Source: Chamaea fasciata
Lineage: Eukaryota > Chordata > Aves > Passeriformes > Sylviidae
DNA length: 64,000 nt
NCBI GenBank assembly: GCA_029207755.1
Contig: JARCOQ010000082.1
Location: 310,001-374,000 of the forward strand
Reading direction: 5' to 3'
The translations under genes and the position numbers were made by a program. Of this stretch, positions 12,693 to 26,491 are shown one piece after another (position 1 is the stretch's first letter; every line of letters starts with the position of its first letter). The notes beneath the pieces are model-generated. The model made no database searches, was not told the DNA's origin, and saw only the letters and a program-made list of their open reading frames with translations.

Positions 12693-13739
12693 ATGCATCC
12701 CACTCTGGATGGCCAGTGGTCTGGATGGGCCCCAGACCATGGATCCCCTATGAATGGACACTGGTCTAGATGGACGCCAGAGCCATGGATTCCAGCTGGA
12801 CACTGGTGTGGATGGACACCAGAGCCATGGATGCCACTGTGGATGGACACTGGTTTGGATGGACATAAGAGCCACGGATCCCAATCTGGATGGACGCTGC
12901 TGTGAATAGACCCCAGAGCCATGGATCCCACAGTGGATTGACAGTGGTCAGGATGGACACCAGAGCAATGGATGCCACTGTGGATGGACGCAGGTAGAGA
13001 TGCACACCAGAGTAATGGTGTCCGCTCTGGATGGACACTGGTATGGATAGACAGCAGAACCCTGGCTTCCACTCTGGATGGACGCTTGCCTGAATAGACA
13101 AAAGAGCTATGGATCCCAGCTTGACACTGGTCTGGATGGACACCAGAGCCATGAATCCCACTCTGAATGCACACTACTCGTGATGGACACAAGAGCCATG
13201 CATCCCTCTGTGGATGGAGCCTGGTTTGAATGGACAGCACAGCCACGCATCCAGATGGACACCAGAGCCGTGGATCCCAACTGGACAGTGGTCTCGATGG
13301 ACACCAGTGCCATGGATCCCACTGTGGATGGACACTGGTATGGATAGACATCAGAGCCTTGGATCCCAGCTTGACTGTGTTCTGGATGGAGAGCAGAGTC
13401 TTGGATTGGACTCTGGATGGATACTGCTCCAGATGGAACGCAGAGCCATGGATCCCACTGTTGGTGGATACTGGTCTGGATGGACTCCAGAGCCATGGAT
13501 CCGTCTCTGGATGGACACAGTTCTGGATGGACACAAGAGCCATAGATCCAAATTGGAACCTGTTCTGGATGGATGCAAGGGCCATGGATTCCACTCTGGA
13601 TGGATACTGCTCCAGTTAGCAACCAGAGTCATAGATCCGAATCCAGATGGAGACTGGTCCAGATGGACACTGGTCCGGATGGTGACCAGAGCCATTCCTC
13701 CCACCTTGTATTGATAGTGGTCTTGCCAGACCCCGAGGC
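12693..13739 (+). repeat. HOR unit 14, type M (1047 bp)
   Basis: Lacks m17. m8 tggtatgg, m19 G. Counterpart of unit 7. Confidence 0.95.
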
Positions 13740-14536
13740 ATGCATCCCACTCTGGATGGCCAGTGGTCTGGATGGGCCCCAGACCATGGATCCCCTATGA
13801 ATGGACACTGGTCTAGATGGACGCCAGAGCCATGGATTCCAGCTGGACACTGGTGTGGATGGACACCAGAGCCATGGATGCCACTGTGGATGGACACTGG
13901 TTTGGATGGACATAAGAGCCACGGATCCCAATCTGGATGGACACTGCTGTGAATAGACACCAGAGCCATGGATCCCACAGTGGATTGACAGTGGTCAGGA
14001 TGGACACCAGGGCAATGGATGCCACTGTGGATGGACGCAGGTAGAGATGCACACCCGAGTAATGGTGTCCGCTCTGGATGGACACTGGTATGGATAGACA
14101 TCAGAGCCTTGGATCCCAGCTTGACTGTGTTCTGGATGGAGAGCAGAGTCTTGGATTGGACTCTGGATGGATACTGCTCCAGATGGACAGCAGAGTCTTG
14201 GATTGGACTCTGGATGGATACTGCTCCAGATGGAACGCAGAGCCATGGATCCCACTGTTGGTGGATACTGGTCTGGATGGACTCCAGAGCCATGGATCCG
14301 TCTCTGGATGGACACAGTTCTGGATGGACACAAGAGCCATAGATCCAAATTGGAACCTGTTCTGGATGGATGCAAGGGCCATGGATTCCACTCTGGATGG
14401 ATACTGCTCCAGTTAGCAACCAGAGTCATAGATCCGAATCCAGATGGAGACTGGTCCAGATGGACACTGGTCCGGATGGTGACCAGAGCCATTCCTCCCA
14501 CCTTGTATTGATAGTGGTCTTGCCAGACCCCGAGGC
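13740..14536 (+). repeat. HOR unit 15, type S, class A (797 bp)
   Basis: m5 gacactgctg and m7 cacacccgag as in unit 8. I see no difference from the next unit, so this pair looks like a very recent single-unit duplication. Confidence 0.94.
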
Positions 14537-15333
14537 ATGCATCCCACTCTGGATGGCCAGTGGTCTGGATGGGCCCCAGACCATGGATCCCCTATGAATG
14601 GACACTGGTCTAGATGGACGCCAGAGCCATGGATTCCAGCTGGACACTGGTGTGGATGGACACCAGAGCCATGGATGCCACTGTGGATGGACACTGGTTT
14701 GGATGGACATAAGAGCCACGGATCCCAATCTGGATGGACACTGCTGTGAATAGACACCAGAGCCATGGATCCCACAGTGGATTGACAGTGGTCAGGATGG
14801 ACACCAGGGCAATGGATGCCACTGTGGATGGACGCAGGTAGAGATGCACACCCGAGTAATGGTGTCCGCTCTGGATGGACACTGGTATGGATAGACATCA
14901 GAGCCTTGGATCCCAGCTTGACTGTGTTCTGGATGGAGAGCAGAGTCTTGGATTGGACTCTGGATGGATACTGCTCCAGATGGACAGCAGAGTCTTGGAT
15001 TGGACTCTGGATGGATACTGCTCCAGATGGAACGCAGAGCCATGGATCCCACTGTTGGTGGATACTGGTCTGGATGGACTCCAGAGCCATGGATCCGTCT
15101 CTGGATGGACACAGTTCTGGATGGACACAAGAGCCATAGATCCAAATTGGAACCTGTTCTGGATGGATGCAAGGGCCATGGATTCCACTCTGGATGGATA
15201 CTGCTCCAGTTAGCAACCAGAGTCATAGATCCGAATCCAGATGGAGACTGGTCCAGATGGACACTGGTCCGGATGGTGACCAGAGCCATTCCTCCCACCT
15301 TGTATTGATAGTGGTCTTGCCAGACCCCGAGGC
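14537..15333 (+). repeat. HOR unit 16, type S, class A (797 bp)
   Basis: Apparently identical to unit 15. It is the extra unit that shifts the block offset from 6,376 to 7,173 bp downstream of it. Confidence 0.94.
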
Positions 15334-16130
15334 ATGGATCCCACTCTGGATGGCCAGTGGTCTGGATGGGCCCCAGACCATGGATCCCCTATGAATGGAC
15401 ACTGGTCTAGATGGACGCCAGAGCCATGGATTCCAGCTGGACACTGGTGTGGATGGACACCAGAGCCATGGATGCCACTGTGGATGGACACTGGTTTGGA
15501 TGGACATAAGAGCCACGGATCCCAATCTGGATGGACGCTGCTGTGAATAGACACCAGAGCCATGGATCCCACAGTGGATTGACAGTGGTCAGGATGGACA
15601 CCAGGTCAATGGATGCCACTGTGGATGGACGCAGGTAGAGATGCACACCAGAGTAATGGTGTCCGCTCTGGATGGACACTGGTATGGATAGACATCAGAG
15701 CCTTGGATCCCAGCTTGACTGTGTTCTGGATGGAGAGCAGAGTCTTGGATTGGACTCTGGATGGATACTGCTCCAGATGGACAGCAGAGTCTTGGATTGG
15801 ACTCTGGATGGATACTGCTCCAGATGGAACGCAGAGCCATGGATCCCACTCTTGGTGGATACTGGTCTGGATGGACTCCAGAGCCATGGATCCGTCTCTG
15901 GATGGACACAGTTCTGGATGGACACAAGAGCCATAGATCCAAATTGGAACCTGTTCTGGATGGATGCAAGGGCCATGGATTCCACTCTGGATGGATACTG
16001 CTCCAGTTAGCAACCAGAGTCATAGATCCGAATCCAGATGGAGACTGGTCCAGATGGACACTGGTCCGGATGGTGACCAGAGCCATTCCTCCCACCTTGT
16101 ATTGATAGTGGTCTTGCCAGACCCCGAGGC
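15334..16130 (+). repeat. HOR unit 17, type S, class A variant (797 bp)
   Basis: m1 starts atggatcc and m6 ends ccaggtcaatgg, a pair shared only with unit 9 (7,173 bp upstream). m19 is C. Confidence 0.95.
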
Positions 16131-16927
16131 ATGCATCCCACTCTGGATGGCCAGTGGTCTGGATGGGCCCCAGACCATGGATCCCCTATGAATGGACACT
16201 GGTCTAGATGGACGCCAGAGCCATGGATTCCAGCTGGACACTGGTGTGGATGGACACCAGAGCCATGGATGCCACTGTGGATGGACACTGGTTTGGATGG
16301 ACATAAGAGCCACGGATCCCAATCTGGATGGACGCTGCTGTGAATAGACCCCAGAGCCATGGATCCCACAGTGGATTGACAGTGGTCAGGATGGACACCA
16401 GAGCAATGGATGCCACTGTGGATGGACGCAGGTAGAGATGCACACCAGAGTAATGGTGTCCGCTCTGGATGGACACTGGTATGGATAGACATCAGAGCCT
16501 TGGATCCCAGCTTGACTGTGTTCTGGATGGAGAGCAGAGTCTTGGATTGGACTCTGGATGGATACTGCTCCAGATGGACAGCAGAGTCTTGGATTGGACT
16601 CTGGATGGATACTGCTCCAGATGGAACGCAGAGCCATGGATCCCACTCTTGGTGGATACTGGTCTGGATGGACTCCAGAGCCATGGATCCGTCTCTGGAT
16701 GGACACAGTTCTGGATGGACACAAGAGCCATAGATCCAAATTGGAACCTGTTCTGGATGGATGCAAGGGCCATGGATTCCACTCTGGATGGATACTGCTC
16801 CAGTTAGCAACCAGAGTCATGGATCCGAATCCAGATGGAGACTGGTCCAGATGGACACTGGTCCGGATGGTGACCAGAGCCATTCCTCCCACCTTGTATT
16901 GATAGTGGTCTTGCCAGACCCCGAGGC
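16131..16927 (+). repeat. HOR unit 18, type S, class B (797 bp)
   Basis: gtcatggatccg marker as in units 10 and 27. m19 is C (16648) where units 10 and 27 have G. Confidence 0.95.
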
Positions 16928-17974
16928 ATGCATCCCACTCTGGATGGCCAGTGGTCTGGATGGGCCCCAGACCATGGATCCCCTATGAATGGACACTGGT
17001 CTAGATGGACGCCAGAGCCATGGATTCCAGCTGGACACTGGTGTGGATGGACACCAGAGCCATGGATGCCACTGTGGATGGACACTGGTTTGGATGGACA
17101 TAAGAGCCACGGATCCCAATCTGGATGGACGCTGCTGTGAATAGACCCCAGAGCCATGGATCCCACAGTGGATTGACAGTGGTCAGGATGGACACCAGAG
17201 CAATGGATGCCACTGTGGATGGACGCAGGTAGAGATGCACACCAGAGTAATGGTGTCCGCTCTGGATGGACACTGGTATGGATAGACAGCAGAACCCTGG
17301 CTTCCACTCTGGATGGACGCTTGCCTGAATAGACAAAAGAGCTATGGATCCCAGCTTGACACTGGTCTGGATGGACACCAGAGCCATGAATCCCACTCTG
17401 AATGCACACTACTCGTGATGGACACAAGAGCCATGCATCCCTCTGTGGATGGAGCCTGGTTTGAATGGACAGCACAGCCACGCATCCAGATGGACACCAG
17501 AGCTGTGGATCCCAACTGGACAGTGGTCTCGATGGACACCAGTGCCATGGATCCCACTGTGGATGGACACTGGTATGGATAGACATCAGAGCCTTGGATC
17601 CCAGCTTGACTGTGTTCTGGATGGAGAGCAGAGTCTTGGATTGGACTCTGGATGGATACTGCTCCAGATGGAACGCAGAGCCATGGATCCCACTGTTGGT
17701 GGATACTGGTCTGGATGGACTCCAGAGCCATGGATCCGTCTCTGGATGGACACAGTTCTGGATGGACACAAGAGCCATAGATCCAAATTGGAACCTGTTC
17801 TGGATGGATGCAAGGGCCATGGATTCCACTCTGGATGGATACTGCTCCAGTTAGCAACCAGAGTCATAGATCCGAATCCAGATGGAGACTGGTCCAGATG
17901 GACACTGGTCCGGATGGTGACCAGAGCCATTCCTCCCACCTTGTATTGATAGTGGTCTTGCCAGACCCCGAGGC
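16928..17974 (+). repeat. HOR unit 19, type M (1047 bp)
   Basis: m14 marker tgtggatccc shared with units 11 and 28. Lacks m17. m8 tggtatgg where unit 11 has tggtctgg. m19 G. Confidence 0.95.
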
Positions 17975-18771
17975 ATGCATCCCACTCTGGATGGCCAGTG
18001 GTCTGGATGGGCCCCAGACCATGGATCCCCTATGAATGGACACTGGTCTAGATGGACGCCAGAGCCATGGATTCCAGCTGGACACTGGTGTGGATGGACA
18101 CCAGAGCCATGGATGCCACTGTGGATGGACACTGGTTTGGATGGACATAAGAGCCACGGATCCCAATCTGGATGGACGCTGCTGTGAATAGACACCAGAG
18201 CCATGGATCCCACAGTGGATTGACAGTGGTCAGGATGGACACCAGGGCAATGGATGCCACTGTGGATGGACGCAGGTAGAGATGCACACCCGAGTAATGG
18301 TGTCCGCTCTGGATGGACACTGGTATGGATAGACATCAGAGCCTTGGATCCCAGCTTGACTGTGTTCTGGATGGAGAGCAGAGTCTTGGATTGGACTCTG
18401 GATGGATACTGCTCCAGATGGACAGCACAGTCTTGGATTGGACTCTGGATGGATACTGCTCCAGATGGAACGCAGAGCCATGGATCCCACTCTTGGTGGA
18501 TACTGGTCTGGATGGACTCCAGAGCCATGGATCCGTCTCTGGATGGACACAGTTCTGGATGGACACAAGAGCCATAGATCCAAATTGGAACCTGTTCTGG
18601 ATGGATGCAAGGGCCATGGATTCCACTCTGGATGGATACTGCTCCAGTTAGCAACCAGAGTCATAGATCCGAATCCAGATGGAGACTGGTCCAGATGGAC
18701 ACTGGTCCGGATGGTGACCAGAGCCATTCCTCCCACCTTGTATTGATAGTGGTCTTGCCAGACCCCGAGGC
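17975..18771 (+). repeat. HOR unit 20, type S, class A (797 bp)
   Basis: m7 cacacccgag, as in unit 29 located 7,720 bp downstream. Private gacagcacagtc at the end of m17. m19 C. Confidence 0.95.
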
Positions 18772-19568
18772 ATGGATCCCACTCTGGATGGCCAGTGGTC
18801 TGGATGGGCCCCAGACCATGGATCCCCTATGAATGGACACTGGTCTAGATGGACGCCAGAGCCATGGATTCCAGCTGGACACTGGTGTGGATGGACACCA
18901 GAGCCATGGATGCCACTGTGGATGGACACTGGTTTGGATGGACATAAGAGCCACGGATCCCAATCTGGATGGACGCTGCTGTGAATAGACCCCAGAGCCA
19001 TGGATCCCACAGTGGATTGACAGTGGTCAGGATGGACACCAGAGCAATGGATGCCACTGTGGATGGACGCAGGTAGAGATGCACACCAGAGTAATGGTGT
19101 CCGCTCTGGATGGACACTGGTATGGATAGACATCAGAGCCTTGGATCCCAGCTTGACTGTGTTCTGGATGGAGAGCAGAGTCTTGGATTGGACTCTGGAT
19201 GGATACTGCTCCAGATGGACAGCAGAGTCTTGGATTGGACTCTGGATGGATACTGCTCCAGATGGAACGCAGAGCCATGGATCCCACTGTTGGTGGATAC
19301 TGGTCTGGATGGACTCCAGAGCCATGGATCCGTCTCTGGATGGACACAGTTCTGGATGGACACAAGAGCCATAGATCCAAATTGGAACCTGTTCTGGATG
19401 GATGCAAGGGCCATGGATTCCACTCTGGATGGATACTGCTCCAGTTAGCAACCAGAGTCATAGATCCGAATCCAGATGGAGAGTGGTCCAGATGGACACT
19501 GGTCCGGATGGTGACCAGAGCCATTCCTCCCACCTTGTATTGATAGTGGTCTTGCCAGACCCCGAGGC
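18772..19568 (+). repeat. HOR unit 21, type S, class B (797 bp)
   Basis: m1 starts atggatcc, and m23 has ggagagtggtcc (usual ggagactggtcc). Neither marker is in the positional counterpart at 26492. m19 G. Confidence 0.95.
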
Positions 19569-20365
19569 ATGCATCCCACTCTGGATGGCCAGTGGTCTGG
19601 ATGGGCCCCAGACCATGGATCCCCTATGAATGGACACTGGTCTAGATGGACGCCAGAGCCATGGATTCCAGCTGGACACTGGTGTGGATGGACACCAGAG
19701 CCATGGATGCCACTGTGGATGGACACTGGTTTGGATGGACATAAGAGCCACGGATCCCAATCTGGATGGACGCTGCTGTGAATAGACCCCAGAGCCATGG
19801 ATCCCACAGTGGATTGACAGTGGTCAGGATGGACACCAGAGCAATGGATGCCACTGTGGATGGACGCAGGTAGAGATGCACACCAGAGTAATGGTGTCCG
19901 CTCTGGATGGACACTGGTACGGATAGACATCAGAGCCTTGGATCCCAGCTTGACTGTGTTCTGGATGGAGAGCAGAGTCTTGGATTGGACTCTGGATGGA
20001 TACTGCTCCAGATGGACAGCAGAGTCTTGGATTGGACTCTGGATGGATACTGCTCCAGATGGAACGCAGAGCCATGGATCCCACTCTTGGTGGATACTGG
20101 TCTGGATGGACTCCAGAGCCATGGATCCGTCTCTGGATGGACACAGTTCTGGATGGACACAAGAGCCATAGATCCAAATTGGAACCTGTTCTGGATGGAT
20201 GCATGGGCCATGGATTCCACTCTGGATGGATACTGCTCCAGTTAGCAACCAGAGTCATAGATCCGAATCCAGATGGAGACTGGTCCAGATGGACACTGGT
20301 CCGGATGGTGACCAGAGCCATTCCTCCCACCTTGTATTGATAGTGGTCTTGCCAGACCCCGAGGC
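19569..20365 (+). repeat. HOR unit 22, type S, class B (797 bp)
   Basis: m21 ends gcatgggcc (usual gcaagggcc), first of five units with it. The hybrid monomer has tggtacgg, unlike the counterpart at 27289. m19 C. Confidence 0.95.
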
Positions 20366-21162
20366 ATGGATCCCACTCTGGATGGCCAGTGGTCTGGATG
20401 GGCCCCAGACCATGGATCCCCTATGAATGGACACTGGTCTAGATGGACGCCAGAGCCATGGATTCCAGCTGGACACTGGTGTGGATGGACACCAGAGCCA
20501 TGGATGCCACTGTGGATGGACACTGGTTTGGATGGACATAAGAGCCACGGATCCCAATCTGGATGGACACTGCTGTGAATAGACATTAGAGCCATGGATC
20601 CCACAGTGGATTGACAGTGGTCAGGATGGACACCAGGGCAATGGATGCCACTGTGGATGGACGCAGGTAGAGATGCACACCAGAGTAATGGTGTCCGCTC
20701 TGGATGGACACTGGTATGGATAGACATCAGAGCCTTGGATCCCAGCTTGACTGTGTTCTGGATGGAGAGCAGAGTCTTGGATTGGACTCTGGATGGATAC
20801 TGCTCCAGATGGACAGCAGAGTCTTGGATTGGACTCTGGATGGATACTGCTCCAGATGGAACGCAGAGCCATGGATCCCACTGTTGGTGGATACTGGTCT
20901 GGATGGACTCCAGAGCCATGGATCCGTCTCTGGATGGACACAGTTCTGGATGGACACAAGAGCCATAGATCCAAATTGGAACCTGTTCTGGATGGATGCA
21001 AGGGCCATGGATTCCACTCTGGATGGATACTGCTCCAGTTAGCAACCAGAGTCATAGATCCGAATCCAGATGGAGACTGGTCCAGATGGACACTGGTCCG
21101 GATGGTGACCAGAGCCATTCCTCCCACCTTGTATTGATAGTGGTCTTGCCAGACCCCGAGGC
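20366..21162 (+). repeat. HOR unit 23, type S, class A variant (797 bp)
   Basis: m1 atggatcc, m5 gacactgctg and an m5 end of gacattagagcc. The three together recur at 28086 and 31571. m19 G. Confidence 0.95.
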
Positions 21163-22256
21163 ATGCATCCCACTCTGGATGGCCAGTGGTCTGGATGGGC
21201 CCCAGATTATGGATCCCCTGTGAATGGACACTGGTCTAGATGGACGCCAGAGCCATGGATTCCAGCTGGACACTGGTGTGGATGGACACCAGAGCCATGG
21301 ATGCCACTGTGGATGGACACTGGTTTGGATGGACATAAGAGCCACGGATCCCAATCTGGATGGACGCTGCTGTGAATAGACCCCAGAGCCATGGATCCCA
21401 CAGTGGATTGACAGTGGTCAGGATGGACACCAGAGCAATGGATGCCACTGTGGATGGACGCAGGTAGAGATGCACACCAGAGTAATGGTGTCCGCTCTGG
21501 ATGGACACTGGTATGGATAGACAGCAGAACCCTGGCTTCCACTCTGGATGGACGCTTGCCTGAATAGACAAAAGAGCTATGGATCCCAGCTTGACACTGG
21601 TCTGGATGGACACCAGAGCCATGAATCCCACTCTGAATGCACACTACTCGTGATGGACACAAGAGCCATGCATCCCTCTGTGGATGGAGCCTGGTTTGAA
21701 TGGACAGCACAGCCACGCATCCAGATGGACACCAGAGCCGTGGATCCCAACTGGACAGTGGTCTCGATGGACACCAGTGCCATGGATCCCACTGTGGATG
21801 GACACTGGTATGGATAGACATCAGAGCCTTGGATCCCAGCTTGACTGTGTTCTGGATGGAGAGCAGAGTCTTGGATTGGACTCTGGATGGATACTGCTCC
21901 AGATGGACAGCAGAGTCTTGGATTGGACTCTGGATGGATACTGCTCCAGATGGAACGCAGAGCCATGGATCCCACTGTTGGTGGATACTGGTCTGGATGG
22001 ACTCCAGAGCCATGGATCCGTCTCTGGATGGACACAGTTCTGGATGGACACAAGAGCCATAGATCCAAATTGGAACCTGTTCTGGATGGATGCAAGGGCC
22101 ATGGATTCCACTCTGGATGGATACTGCTCCAGTTAGCAACCAGAGTCATAGATCCGAATCCAGATGGAGAGTGGTCCAGATGGACACTGGTCCGGATGGT
22201 GACCAGAGCCATTCCTCCCACCTTGTATTGATAGTGGTCTTGCCAGACCCCGAGGC
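21163..22256 (+). repeat. HOR unit 24, type L (1094 bp)
   Basis: m1 ends cagatt before atgg (usual cagacc), shared with 28883, 32368 and 35853. m2 has a private ctgtgaatgg. m23 has ggagagtggtcc. m19 G. Confidence 0.95.
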
Positions 22257-23053
22257 ATGCATCCCACTCTGGATGGCCAGTGGTCTGGATGGGCCCCAGA
22301 CCATGGATCCCCTATGAATGGACACTGGTCTAGATGGACGCCAGAGCCATGGATTCCAGCTGGACACTGGTGTGGATGGACACCAGAGCCATGGATGCCA
22401 CTGTGGATGGACACTGGTTTGGATGGACATAAGAGCCACGGATCCCAATCTGGATGGACGCTGCTGTGAATAGACCCCAGAGCCATGGATCCCACAGTGG
22501 ATTGACAGTGGTCAGGATGGACACCAGAGCAATGGATGCCACTGTGGATGGACGCAGGTAGAGATGCACACCAGAGTAATGGTGTCCGCTCTGAAAGGAC
22601 ACTGGTATGGATAGACATCAGAGCCTTGGATCCCAGCTTGACTGTGTTCTGGATGGAGAGCAGAGTCTTGGATTGGACTCTGGATGGATACTGCTCCAGA
22701 TGGACAGCAGAGTCTTGGATTGGACTCTGGATGGATACTGCTCCAGATGGAACGCAGAGCCATGGATCCCACTCTTGGTGGATACTGGTCTGGATGGACT
22801 CCAGAGCCATGGATCCGTCTCTGGATGGACACAGTTCTGGATGGACACAAGAGCCATAGATCCAAATTGGAACCTGTTCTGGATGGATGCAAGGGCCATG
22901 GATTCCACTCTGGATGGATACTGCTCCAGTTAGCAACCAGAGTCATAGATCCGAATCCAGATGGAGACTGGTCCAGATGGACACTGGTCCGGATGGTGAC
23001 CAGAGCCATTCCTCCCACCTTGTATTGATAGTGGTCTTGCCAGACCCCGAGGC
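22257..23053 (+). repeat. HOR unit 25, type S, class B (797 bp)
   Basis: m8 has ctctgaaagg (usual ctctggatgg), shared only with the unit at 33462. m19 C. Confidence 0.95.
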
Positions 23054-23850
23054 ATGCATCCCACTCTGGATGGCCAGTGGTCTGGATGGGCCCCAGACCA
23101 TGGATCCCCTATGAATGGACACTGGTCTAGATGGACGCCAGAGCCATGGATTCCAGCTGGACACTGGTGTGGATGGACACCAGAGCCATGGATGCCACTG
23201 TGGATGGACACTGGTTTGGATGGACATAAGAGCCACGGATCCCAATCTGGATGGACGCTGCTGTGAATAGACCCCAGAGCCATGGATCCCACAGTGGATT
23301 GACAGTGGTCAGGATGGACACCAGAGCAATGGATGCCACTGTGGATGGACGCAGGTAGAGATGCACACCAGAGTAATGGTGTCCGCTCTGGATGGACACT
23401 GGTATGGATAGACATCAGAGCCTTGGATCCCAGCTTGACTGTGTTCTGGATGGAGAGCAGAGTCTTGGATTGGACTCTGGATGGATACTGCTCCAGATGG
23501 ACAGCAGAGTCTTGGATTGGACTCTGGATGGATACTGCTCCAGATGGAACGCAGAGCCATGGATCCCACTCTTGGTGGATACTGGTCTGGATGGACTCCA
23601 GAGCCATGGATCCGTCTCTGGATGGACACAGTTCTGGATGGACACAAGAGCCATAGATCCAAATTGGAACCTGTTCTGGATGGATGCAAGGGCCATGGAT
23701 TCCACTCTGGATGGATACTGCTCCAGTTAGCAACCAGAGTCATAGATCCGAATCCAGATGGAGACTGGTCCAGATGGACACTGGTCCGGATGGTGACCAG
23801 AGCCATTCCTCCCACCTTGTATTGATAGTGGTCTTGCCAGACCCCGAGGC
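23054..23850 (+). repeat. HOR unit 26, type S, class B (797 bp)
   Basis: No private marker seen. m19 C. Confidence 0.95.
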
Positions 23851-24647
23851 ATGCATCCCACTCTGGATGGCCAGTGGTCTGGATGGGCCCCAGACCATGG
23901 ATCCCCTATGAATGGACACTGGTCTAGATGGACGCCAGAGCCATGGATTCCAGCTGGACACTGGTGTGGATGGACACCAGAGCCATGGATGCCACTGTGG
24001 ATGGACACTGGTTTGGATGGACATAAGAGCCACGGATCCCAATCTGGATGGACGCTGCTGTGAATAGACCCCAGAGCCATGGATCCCACAGTGGATTGAC
24101 AGTGGTCAGGATGGACACCAGAGCAATGGATGCCACTGTGGATGGACGCAGGTAGAGATGCACACCAGAGTAATGGTGTCCGCTCTGGATGGACACTGGT
24201 ATGGATAGACATCAGAGCCTTGGATCCCAGCTTGACTGTGTTCTGGATGGAGAGCAGAGTCTTGGATTGGACTCTGGATGGATACTGCTCCAGATGGACA
24301 GCAGAGTCTTGGATTGGACTCTGGATGGATACTGCTCCAGATGGAACGCAGAGCCATGGATCCCACTGTTGGTGGATACTGGTCTGGATGGACTCCAGAG
24401 CCATGGATCCGTCTCTGGATGGACACAGTTCTGGATGGACACAAGAGCCATAGATCCAAATTGGAACCTGTTCTGGATGGATGCAAGGGCCATGGATTCC
24501 ACTCTGGATGGATACTGCTCCAGTTAGCAACCAGAGTCATGGATCCGAATCCAGATGGAGACTGGTCCAGATGGACACTGGTCCGGATGGTGACCAGAGC
24601 CATTCCTCCCACCTTGTATTGATAGTGGTCTTGCCAGACCCCGAGGC
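23851..24647 (+). repeat. HOR unit 27, type S, class B (797 bp)
   Basis: gtcatggatccg marker as in units 10 and 18. m19 G. Confidence 0.95.
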
Positions 24648-25694
24648 ATGCATCCCACTCTGGATGGCCAGTGGTCTGGATGGGCCCCAGACCATGGATC
24701 CCCTATGAATGGACACTGGTCTAGATGGACGCCAGAGCCATGGATTCCAGCTGGACACTGGTGTGGATGGACACCAGAGCCATGGATGCCACTGTGGATG
24801 GACACTGGTTTGGATGGACATAAGAGCCACGGATCCCAATCTGGATGGACGCTGCTGTGAATAGACCCCAGAGCCATGGATCCCACAGTGGATTGACAGT
24901 GGTCAGGATGGACACCAGAGCAATGGATGCCACTGTGGATGGACGCAGGTAGAGATGCACACCAGAGTAATGGTGTCCGCTCTGGATGGACACTGGTATG
25001 GATAGACAGCAGAACCCTGGCTTCCACTCTGGATGGACGCTTGCCTGAATAGACAAAAGAGCTATGGATCCCAGCTTGACACTGGTCTGGATGGACACCA
25101 GAGCCATGAATCCCACTCTGAATGCACACTACTCGTGATGGACACAAGAGCCATGCATCCCTCTGTGGATGGAGCCTGGTTTGAATGGACAGCACAGCCA
25201 CGCATCCAGATGGACACCAGAGCTGTGGATCCCAACTGGACAGTGGTCTCGATGGACACCAGTGCCATGGATCCCACTGTGGATGGACACTGGTATGGAT
25301 AGACATCAGAGCCTTGGATCCCAGCTTGACTGTGTTCTGGATGGAGAGCAGAGTCTTGGATTGGACTCTGGATGGATACTGCTCCAGATGGAACGCAGAG
25401 CCATGGATCCCACTGTTGGTGGATACTGGTCTGGATGGACTCCAGAGCCATGGATCCGTCTCTGGATGGACACAGTTCTGGATGGACACAAGAGCCATAG
25501 ATCCAAATTGGAACCTGTTCTGGATGGATGCAAGGGCCATGGATTCCACTCTGGATGGATACTGCTCCAGTTAGCAACCAGAGTCATAGATCCGAATCCA
25601 GATGGAGACTGGTCCAGATGGACACTGGTCCGGATGGTGACCAGAGCCATTCCTCCCACCTTGTATTGATAGTGGTCTTGCCAGACCCCGAGGC
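24648..25694 (+). repeat. HOR unit 28, type M (1047 bp)
   Basis: m14 tgtggatccc, m17 absent, m8 tggtatgg, m19 G. Counterpart of unit 19 at 7,720 bp. Confidence 0.95.
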
Positions 25695-26491
25695 ATGCAT
25701 CCCACTCTGGATGGCCAGTGGTCTGGATGGGCCCCAGACCATGGATCCCCTATGAATGGACACTGGTCTAGATGGACGCCAGAGGCATGGATTCCAGCTG
25801 GACACTGGTGTGGATGGACACCAGAGCCATGGATGCCACTGTGGATGGACACTGGTTTGGATGGACATAAGAGCCACGGATCCCAATCTGGATGGACGCT
25901 GCTGTGAATAGACACCAGAGCCATGGATCCCACAGTGGATTGACAGTGGTCAGGATGGACACCAGGGCAATGGATGCCACTGTGGATGGACGCAGGTAGA
26001 GATGCACACCCGAGTAATGGTGTCCGCTCTGGATGGACACTGGTATGGATAGACATCAGAGCCTTGGATCCCAGCTTGACTGTGTTCTGGATGGAGAGCA
26101 GAGTCTTGGATTGGACTCTGGATGGATACTGCTCCAGATGGACAGCAGAGTCTTGGATTGGACTCTGGATGGATACTGCTCCAGATGGAACGCAGAGCCA
26201 TGGATCCCACTCTTGGTGGATACTGGTCTGGATGGACTCCAGAGCCATGGATCCGTCTCTGGATGGACACAGTTCTGGATGGACACAAGAGCCATAGATC
26301 CAAATTGGAACCTGTTCTGGATGGATGCAAGGGCCATGGATTCCACTCTGGATGGATACTGCTCCAGTTAGCAACCAGAGTCATAGATCCGAATCCAGAT
26401 GGAGACTGGTCCAGATGGACACTGGTCCGGATGGTGACCAGAGCCATTCCTCCCACCTTGTATTGATAGTGGTCTTGCCAGACCCCGAGGC
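25695..26491 (+). repeat. HOR unit 29, type S, class A (797 bp)
   Basis: Private agaggcatgg at the m2/m3 junction. m7 cacacccgag. m19 C. Confidence 0.95.

Larger units (their letters stand above)
10849..17974 (+). repeat. Multi-unit block P2 (M S M S S S S M, 7,126 bp)
   Basis: Units 12-19. It equals P1 plus one extra S unit (14537-15333) minus one 47-bp monomer in the last unit: 6,376 + 797 - 47 = 7,126. The marker order matches P1. Confidence 0.9.
16131..22256 (+). repeat. Block Q1 (S M S S S S L, 6,126 bp)
   Basis: Units 18-24. Repeated at 23851-29976 with a 7,720-bp offset. Matching markers are gtcatgg, m14 tgtgg, m7 cccgag, m21 gcatggg, the triple atggatcc/gacact/gacattag, and cagatt with ggagagtgg. 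It overlaps P2, so the two duplications happened at different times. Confidence 0.88.
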
